The notes beneath the pieces were generated by a model. The model was not told the origin of the DNA, made no database searches, and worked only from the letters and a program-made list of their open reading frames with translations. This document shows positions 59,025-64,000 of a stretch of 64,000 bases of DNA, one piece after another (positions within the stretch are counted from its first letter, which is position 1; each line of letters begins with the position of its first letter). The DNA is from Brachybacterium paraconglomeratum (GTDB taxonomy: Bacteria > Actinomycetota > Actinomycetes > Actinomycetales > Dermabacteraceae). The stretch is from the NCBI RefSeq assembly GCF_003994255.1, contig NZ_ML133854.1, positions 1-64,000 of the forward strand, in the 5' to 3' direction. The translations under genes were made by a program, and so were the position numbers.

Positions 59025-59597
59025 GTGACCCGCACCCCTGTCGTCGTCCTGATCTCCGGCACCGGCTCGAACCTCGCCGCCCTCCTCGCCGCCGCGGCGG
59101 AGGAGCAGTGCACCTACGAGGTGGTCGCCGTCATCGCCGACCGCGAGGCCCCCGGCCTCGAGCACGCCCGCGCCGCCGGCATCCCCGCCAAGGTCGTGGC
59201 CCTGCGCGACCATCCCGACCGTGCCGCCTGGGACCGCGCCCTCACCGCCGCCGTCGCCGCCCACGCCCCGCAGCTCGTGGTGCTCGCCGGGTTCATGAAG
59301 CTCGTCGGCCCGCCGCTGCTCGAGGCCTTCGGCGGCCGGATCATCAACACCCACCCCGCCCTGCTGCCCGCCTTCCCCGGTGCCCACGGCGTGCGCGACG
59401 CCCTCGCCCACGGCGTGAAGGTCACCGGCTGCAGCGTGATCGAGGTCGACGCGGGCGTGGATACCGGGCGGATCCTCGCCCAGCGCGCCGTGGACGTGCT
59501 CGAGGAGGACACCGAGGAGGCCCTCCACGAGCGGATCAAGGCCGTCGAGCAGCCGCTGCTGGTCGAGGTCGTGCGCCGTCTCACCGCCGCCCGCTGA
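59025..59597 (+). CDS. purN: phosphoribosylglycinamide formyltransferase
   Basis: A 190-residue enzyme transferring a formyl group from 10-formyl-THF to GAR in purine synthesis. Substrate loop LISGTGSNLAALL, the active-site segment RIINTHPALLPAFPGAHG (catalytic Asn and His), and the catalytic Asp in EVDAGVDTGRILAQ are all present. Length is standard. GTG start given by the leaderless promoter. It precedes purH, which has its own promoter and riboswitch. Confidence 0.95.
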   Translation: MTRTPVVVLISGTGSNLAALLAAAAEEQCTYEVVAVIADREAPGLEHARAAGIPAKVVALRDHPDRAAWDRALTAAVAAHAPQLVVLAGFMKLVGPPLLEAFGGRIINTHPALLPAFPGAHGVRDALAHGVKVTGCSVIEVDAGVDTGRILAQRAVDVLEEDTEEALHERIKAVEQPLLVEVVRRLTAAR

Positions 59598-59715
59598 CGC
59601 CTCCGGCCCGCCCCGTCCCGCCGGAAGCACGCGGCACCGTTCCGCTCCCGCCCGCCGGGACCCGCGCCCCGTCTCGCCGATGCCCGCCGGGGTCGGGGAC
59701 GGGCGCGCGGACCGC

Positions 59716-59721
59716 TAGGCT
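59716..59721 (+). promoter_or_regulatory. -10 hexamer of the purH transcript
   Basis: TAGGCT; a start about seven bases later would begin the mRNA right at the riboswitch aptamer. Confidence 0.55.
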
Positions 59722-59727
59722 GGGCCC

Positions 59728-59804
59728 CACACGACTGGCGCAGGTGGGGGACCACCGGGGAGTGTTGTGACGTCGGGGGCATCGACCGCCTGGGTGCCCT
59801 CCGC
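59728..59804 (+). promoter_or_regulatory. ZTP (pfl) riboswitch upstream of purH
   Basis: The leader carries the conserved blocks of the ZTP/ZMP aptamer in order: GACTGGCG (59733-59740), GGTGGGGGACCACCGGGGAG (about 59743-59762) and, after a variable linker, CCGCCTGGGT (59786-59795). ZTP riboswitches sense the purine intermediate ZMP/ZTP and usually turn on purine or folate genes when 10-formyl-THF is short. purH encodes the enzyme that consumes ZMP, so the link is direct. No clear intrinsic terminator follows, so control of translation through the AGGAG at 59819-59823 is more likely. Confidence 0.85.
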
Positions 59805-59831
59805 AAGCAGATCCGAACAGGAGCACGCCAC

Positions 59832-61487
59832 GTGAGCACCGCAGAACGCCGCCCGATCCGCCGAGCCCTCCTCTCCGTCTTCGACAAGACCGGCATCGTC
59901 GACCTCGCCCGCACCCTCGCCGAGCAGGGCGCGGAGATCGTCTCGACCGGCTCCACCGCCTCCACCATCCGCGACGCCGGCATCGCCGTGACCGAGGTCG
60001 AGACCGTCACCGGCTTCCCCGAGATGCTCGACGGCCGCGTCAAGACCCTCCACCCGCGCGTGCACGGCGGGATCCTCGCTGACCAGCGCCTGGAGTCCCA
60101 CCGCGACCAGCTCGCCGAGCACGAGATCGCCCCCTTCGACCTCGTCGTCGTGAACCTCTACCCCTTCGCCGAGACCGTCGCCGCCGGCGGCAGCTTCGCC
60201 GAGATCATCGAGAAGATCGACGTGGGCGGCCCGACCATGGTGCGCGGCGCCGCGAAGAACTTCGCCTCCGTCGCCGTGGTCGTGGACCCCGAGGGCTACC
60301 CGATCGCGGCCGAGGCCGCGGAGGAGGGCGGCTTCACCCTCGCCGAGCGCCAGGAGCTCGCCACCATCGCCTTCACCCGCACCGCCGAGTACGACGAGGC
60401 GATCAGCGACTGGATGCTCGGCCAGCTCGCCGAGGACGACGCGGACGCCGAGCCCGAGGTCGAGACCGGCGAGGAGGAGATCCCCTCGATCCTCGACCTC
60501 TCCGACGCGGACGCGGCCGAGCTCGGCATCACCGCGACCCTCCGCTACGGCGAGAACCCCCACCAGCGGGCCCGCCTCGCCGTCACCGACGAGACCGTCC
60601 CCGGCATCGCGGGCGCCGAGCAGCTCGGCGGCAAGGCCATGAGCTACAACAACTACGTCGACGCCGACGCCGCGGTGCGCGCCGCCCACGACCACGCCCG
60701 CCCCGCCGTCGCCGTGGTCAAGCACAACAACCCCTGCGGCGTCGCCGTGGTCGACGAGGGCCAGGACATCGCCCTCGCCCACGCCCGCGCCCACGGCACC
60801 GACCCCGTCTCCGCGTACGGAGGCGTGATCGCGGCGAACCGCACGGTCACCCTCGCCATGGCCCAGCAGGTCAAGCCGATCTTCACCGAGGTGATCCTCG
60901 CCCCCGGCTACGAGGACGAGGCCCTCGAGCTGCTGCGCACCAAGAAGAACCTCCGCATCCTGAAGCTCGAGGGGCAGTACTCCCGCGGCGTCGAGATGCG
61001 CGAGATCTGGGGCGGCATGCTGATCCAGGACGCGGACCGCGTCGACGCAGGCGGCGATGCCCCCGCCGGCTGGACCCTCGCCGCTGGCGAGGCGGCCGAC
61101 GAGGCGACCCTCGCCGACCTCGAGTTCGCCTGGCGCTCGGTGCGCGCCGTGAAGTCCAACGCGATCCTCCTGGCCGCGGACGGCGCCGCCGTCGGCATCG
61201 GGATGGGCCAGGTCAACCGCCTGGACTCCTGCCGCCTGGCCGTCTCCCGCGCCAACAGCCTCGGCGAGCACGCCGAGGGCGAGGCCGCGCCGGAGCGGGC
61301 CCGCGGCGCGGTCGCCGCGTCGGACGCCTTCTTCCCCTTCGCCGACGGGGTGCAGATCCTGCTGGACGCCGGGGTGCGGGCGATCATCCAGCCCGGCGGC
61401 TCGATCCGCGACGACGAGGTGATCGAGGCGTGCCGTGCCGCGGGCGTGACGCTCTACCTCACCGGCACCCGCCACTTCGCCCACTGA
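59832..61487 (+). CDS. purH: bifunctional AICAR transformylase/IMP cyclohydrolase
   Basis: A 551-residue enzyme for the last two steps of IMP synthesis. The N-terminal MGS-like IMP cyclohydrolase domain (about 1-200) has [15 protein letters not shown] and [15 protein letters not shown]; the C-terminal transformylase domain has [11 protein letters not shown], the catalytic [12 protein letters not shown] and [11 protein letters not shown]-like sequence near the end. An acidic insertion links the domains (about residues 205-225). GTG at 59832 follows AGGAG by eight bases, downstream of a ZTP riboswitch. Confidence 0.96.
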   Translation: MSTAERRPIRRALLSVFDKTGIVDLARTLAEQGAEIVSTGSTASTIRDAGIAVTEVETVTGFPEMLDGRVKTLHPRVHGGILADQRLESHRDQLAEHEIAPFDLVVVNLYPFAETVAAGGSFAEIIEKIDVGGPTMVRGAAKNFASVAVVVDPEGYPIAAEAAEEGGFTLAERQELATIAFTRTAEYDEAISDWMLGQLAEDDADAEPEVETGEEEIPSILDLSDADAAELGITATLRYGENPHQRARLAVTDETVPGIAGAEQLGGKAMSYNNYVDADAAVRAAHDHARPAVAVVKHNNPCGVAVVDEGQDIALAHARAHGTDPVSAYGGVIAANRTVTLAMAQQVKPIFTEVILAPGYEDEALELLRTKKNLRILKLEGQYSRGVEMREIWGGMLIQDADRVDAGGDAPAGWTLAAGEAADEATLADLEFAWRSVRAVKSNAILLAADGAAVGIGMGQVNRLDSCRLAVSRANSLGEHAEGEAAPERARGAVAASDAFFPFADGVQILLDAGVRAIIQPGGSIRDDEVIEACRAAGVTLYLTGTRHFAH

Positions 61488-61497
61488 CCGCCCGGCA

Positions 61498-61531
61498 CCG
61501 CCCGTCCGCGCCGCCCGGCCCGGACGGGCGG
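61498..61531 (+). terminator. hairpin after purH
   Basis: CCGCCCGTCC pairs perfectly with GGACGGGCGG across a fourteen-base, GC-rich loop, eleven bases after the stop. Confidence 0.55.
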
Positions 61532-61670
61532 CGCCGCCCCGCCCTGCCCGCGTCGGCCTGCGCCGATCCCGGGCGGGGCTCCCCGACGGCGGAGGACCTC
61601 TGTTCACCTCCGGTCCATCCGTGACCTCTAAGCTTGGGCGCATCCACCAGCGAGCGCCGAAGGAGTGACC

Positions 61671-62576
61671 GTGAAGATCCCCGACAACCAGAGCCTGCGC
61701 GAGTACATCGAGCACCTGCGCGAGGAGGGGTACTCGGTCCAGGACGGCCACACCCCGGACCCGGACCTGATCGACCCGCAGGGGAACCCGGTCTACACCT
61801 GGCAGGAGGGGTATCCGTACGAGACCCGGATGGACCGGGAGGAGTACGAGCTGGAGAAGTACCAGCTCCAGGTCGAACTGCTGAAGTTCCAGTACTGGCT
61901 CGAGGACAACGACCAGAAGGCCGTCATCATCTTCGAGGGGCGCGACGCGGCCGGCAAGGGCGGCACGATCAAGCGCTTCACCGAGCACCTCAACCCCCGC
62001 ACCGCCCGCGTCGTAGCGCTGAACAAGCCCAGCGACCGCGAGCGCGGCCAGTGGTACTTCCAGCGCTACGTCCAGCACCTGCCCACCGAGGGCGAGATGG
62101 TGCTCTTCGACCGCTCCTGGTACAACCGCGCCGGCGTCGAGCGGGTGATGGGCTTCGCGACCCCGGAGCAGTACGAGACCTTCATGAACCAGGTCCCCTA
62201 CTTCGAGCGGATGCTGGTGGACTCCGGCATCCACCTCACCAAGTTCTGGTTCTCCGTCTCGCAGAAGGAGCAGCGCACCCGCTTCGCGATCCGTCAGCTG
62301 GACCCGGTGCGGCGCTGGAAGCTCTCCCCGATGGACCTCGAGTCGCTGGATCGCTGGGAGGCGTACACCGAGGCCAAGGAGGAGATGTTCCGCCGCACGG
62401 ACAAGAAGTACGCGCCGTGGACGATCATCCGCTCCAACGACAAGAAGCGCGCCCGCCTGAACGCGATGCGCTACTTCCTCTCCCAGTTCGAGTACGAGGA
62501 CAAGGACCACGAGATCGTGGGCAGCCCGGACCCGAAGCTGGTCATGCGCGGGAAGATGGAGGAGGCCGACGAGTGA
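61671..62576 (+). CDS. polyphosphate kinase 2 family protein
   Basis: A 301-residue PPK2-type kinase that moves phosphate between polyphosphate and nucleotides. Walker A is FEGRDAAGKGGTIKRF (about residues 85-100), Walker B and lid follow in MVLFDRSWYNRAGVERVMGF, and VVALNKPSDRERGQWYFQRY lies between. A single domain of this length suggests class I (using polyP to make GTP/ATP), but the class cannot be fixed by eye. GTG at 61671 with AAGGAG five bases upstream is chosen over a GTG two codons earlier that overlaps that site. Confidence 0.9.
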   Translation: MKIPDNQSLREYIEHLREEGYSVQDGHTPDPDLIDPQGNPVYTWQEGYPYETRMDREEYELEKYQLQVELLKFQYWLEDNDQKAVIIFEGRDAAGKGGTIKRFTEHLNPRTARVVALNKPSDRERGQWYFQRYVQHLPTEGEMVLFDRSWYNRAGVERVMGFATPEQYETFMNQVPYFERMLVDSGIHLTKFWFSVSQKEQRTRFAIRQLDPVRRWKLSPMDLESLDRWEAYTEAKEEMFRRTDKKYAPWTIIRSNDKKRARLNAMRYFLSQFEYEDKDHEIVGSPDPKLVMRGKMEEADE

Positions 62577-62598
62577 GCCGCTGACGGCGCCGCTCGTG

Positions 62599-62636
62599 CG
62601 ACGGGCCGGTCACCCCTAGGGGGGACCGGCCCGTCG
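62599..62636. terminator. hairpin between ppk2 and aspA
   Basis: CGACGGGCCGGTC pairs perfectly with GACCGGCCCGTCG; the loop itself contains the palindrome CCCCTAGGGG. It serves both convergent genes. Confidence 0.75.
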
Positions 62637-62651
62637 GCCGTTCGGTGCGGC

Positions 62652-64000
62652 TCAGAAGTCCAGGCGCTCCGTGGGCGGAAGCGCCACCTCGCCCGAGTCG
62701 GGCTGCTCCGTGGCGGCGGCCGGCTCCGGCTCCTCGTCGAGCGCCGGGATGGTGCCGGTGGCCGTCGCCCGGTGCGGCGAGGTCATCGAGGCGGGGGAGA
62801 GCAGCCCGGCCAGACGGTCCTCGTCCAGCAGGCCGCGCTCGAGCACCAGGTCCCGGACCGGCCGGCCCGTCGCCAGCGCCTCCTCCGCGACCTCCGTCGC
62901 GGCCGCGTACCCGATCACCGGCACCAGCGCCGTGACCACCCCGATCGAGCGGTGCAGATAGTCCTCCAGCACCTCCTCGTTCAGGGTGATCCCGGCGACG
63001 CAGCGGTCGGCGAGGGTGTTCATCGCGCGGGTCATGATCTGCGTGGACTCGAGGATGTTGAAGGCGATCACCGGCTCGAACACGTTCAGCTGCAGCTGAC
63101 CGCCCTCGGCCGCGAAGGTCACCGAGAGATCGTTGCCGATCACCTCGTAGGCGACCTGGTTGACGACCTCCGGGATCACGGGGTTCACCTTGCCGGGCAT
63201 GATCGAGCTGCCCGGCTGCACGGCCGGCAGGTTGATCTCGTGCAGGCCGGCCCGCGGCCCGGAGCTCAGCAGGCGCAGGTCGTTGCAGATCTTCGAGATC
63301 TTCACCGCGATGCGCTTGAGGATCCCGGAGAAGGTCACGAAGGCGCCGGTGTCGCTGGTGGCCTCGACCAGATCCGCGGAGACCACGAAGGGCACTCCGG
63401 TCAGCTCGGCGAGCTCGGCCGTGGCCATCGCCGCATAGCGCGGATCGGAGGTGATGCCGGTGCCGATCGCCGTCGCGCCGAGGTTGATCTCCTGGAACAG
63501 CGTCGCGGTGCGGGTGAGGCGCTGGACGTCCTCCTCGATCGTGGTGGCCCAGGCGTGGAACTCCTGGCCCACGGTCATCGGGACCGCGTCCTGCAGCTGG
63601 GTGCGCCCCATCTTCAGGACCGAGGAGAACTCCTCGCCCTTCGCGCGCAGGGTGGAGATCAGGTGGTCCATCGCCTCGGCCAGCGCCGGGAAGGACAGCA
63701 TGATCGTCAGCCGGATCGCGGTGGGGTAGACGTCGTTGGTGGACTGGCCGAGGTTGACGTGGTTGTTGGGGTGCAGCCGGTCGTACTGCCCCTTCTCGTG
63801 CCCGAGGATCTCCAGCGCGCGGTTGGCGATCACCTCGTTGGCGTTCATGTTCGTGCTCGTGCCGGCCCCGCCCTGGATCATGTCCACGATGAAGTGCTCG
63901 TGGAGGGCTCCGCCGATGATCTCCTCGCAGGCGCGGTCGATCGCCGCGAAGCGCTCGTCGTCGAGCGCCCCCAGACGATGGTTGGCGCGGGCGGCGGCGC
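62652..64000 (-). CDS. aspA: aspartate ammonia-lyase, 5' end outside the window
   Basis: The C-terminal 449 residues of a fumarase/aspartase-superfamily lyase that interconverts aspartate with fumarate and ammonia. The family signature with the catalytic serine loop is GSSIMPGKVNPVIPE; GGAGTSTNMNANEVIANRAL and HPNNHVNLGQSTNDVYPTA are the substrate-binding segments characteristic of aspartase/fumarase C. Aspartase is favoured over fumarase C by the overall match, but these are hard to tell apart by eye. A Glu/Pro/Ala-rich C-terminal extension of about 40 residues follows the usual end. The gene runs off the right edge, so its start and promoter are not seen. Confidence 0.88.
   Translation of the reverse strand, partial: AAARANHRLGALDDERFAAIDRACEEIIGGALHEHFIVDMIQGGAGTSTNMNANEVIANRALEILGHEKGQYDRLHPNNHVNLGQSTNDVYPTAIRLTIMLSFPALAEAMDHLISTLRAKGEEFSSVLKMGRTQLQDAVPMTVGQEFHAWATTIEEDVQRLTRTATLFQEINLGATAIGTGITSDPRYAAMATAELAELTGVPFVVSADLVEATSDTGAFVTFSGILKRIAVKISKICNDLRLLSSGPRAGLHEINLPAVQPGSSIMPGKVNPVIPEVVNQVAYEVIGNDLSVTFAAEGGQLQLNVFEPVIAFNILESTQIMTRAMNTLADRCVAGITLNEEVLEDYLHRSIGVVTALVPVIGYAAATEVAEEALATGRPVRDLVLERGLLDEDRLAGLLSPASMTSPHRATATGTIPALDEEPEPAAATEQPDSGEVALPPTERLDF

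Larger units (their letters stand above)
59598..59831 (+). other. purN-purH intergenic region
   Basis: Holds the purH promoter and a ZTP riboswitch (listed separately). No gene is seen. Confidence 0.6.

Overview
The window is 64 kb of very GC-rich chromosome (coding strands dominated by G/C third positions) from an actinobacterium. The bS22-type micro-ribosomal protein, the complete menaquinone route, the DUF6350-purN-purH order, the ISL3-type insertion sequence and many leaderless promoters point to the Micrococcales. A Brachybacterium-like Dermabacteraceae member is my best guess, but that rests on general family knowledge and not on a search. Almost everything here is chromosomal housekeeping; the accessory features are an insertion sequence at the left edge, one gene broken by a stop codon, and several repeat blocks.

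Layout, left to right. 1-4 kb: the end of an ISL3-type element that has cut off the 3' end of a sugar-binding lipoprotein gene, then a divergent ROK regulator and a Gfo/Idh/MocA dehydrogenase (sugar catabolism), closed by a strong hairpin and a strange poly-C/poly-G tract between direct repeats. 4-8.6 kb: a glycine betaine/proline-type ABC importer operon and a dienelactone-hydrolase-like gene. 8.6-14 kb: a Ca2+/H+ antiporter-like protein, an acidic lipoprotein, a small membrane protein, a SulP transporter and a quinone-oxidoreductase-like MDR enzyme. 14-18.5 kb: a metal module (CPG-type P1B ATPase, CopZ-like chaperone, divergent Crp/Fnr regulator with an FNR-like box) next to a transporter gene split by an amber codon. 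18.9-22.7 kb: tRNA-Arg(CCT), a MobA-like/nitrilase fusion, CopC, an MT0933-like protein and a DeoR regulator.

22.7-30 kb: a 1542-residue SF1-helicase-like protein with degenerate ATPase motifs and a C-terminal Vsr-like nuclease domain, translationally coupled to an 86-residue protein, followed by a P-loop kinase, a DUF368 membrane protein and proC. 30-38 kb: KtrA/KtrB potassium uptake, AcuC-type deacetylase, two coupled membrane GTPases and bS22. 37.7-44.5 kb: glutaredoxin, YceI with a divergent MarR regulator, then a five-gene overlapping operon for System II cytochrome c maturation (phosphatase, ResA, CcdA, ResB, CcsB). 44.5-46.3 kb: a repeat-rich stretch with 36-bp tandem repeats, four hairpins on a 94-bp period, a 19-bp minisatellite and a heptamer array around two small membrane-protein genes.

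46.3-56.8 kb: menaquinone biosynthesis (menA, menE, menB on the minus strand; menC, menD on the plus strand; menF on the minus strand) with a secreted glycosyltransferase-like protein and an HtrA protease among them. Menaquinone and c-type cytochromes both serve the respiratory chain, so the two large blocks are functionally related. 57-64 kb: DUF6350, purN, a ZTP riboswitch ahead of purH, PPK2 and a partial aspA. A recurrent regulatory theme is a TANNNT -10 hexamer exactly 6-7 bases before an ATG or GTG, which predicts leaderless mRNAs for many genes.
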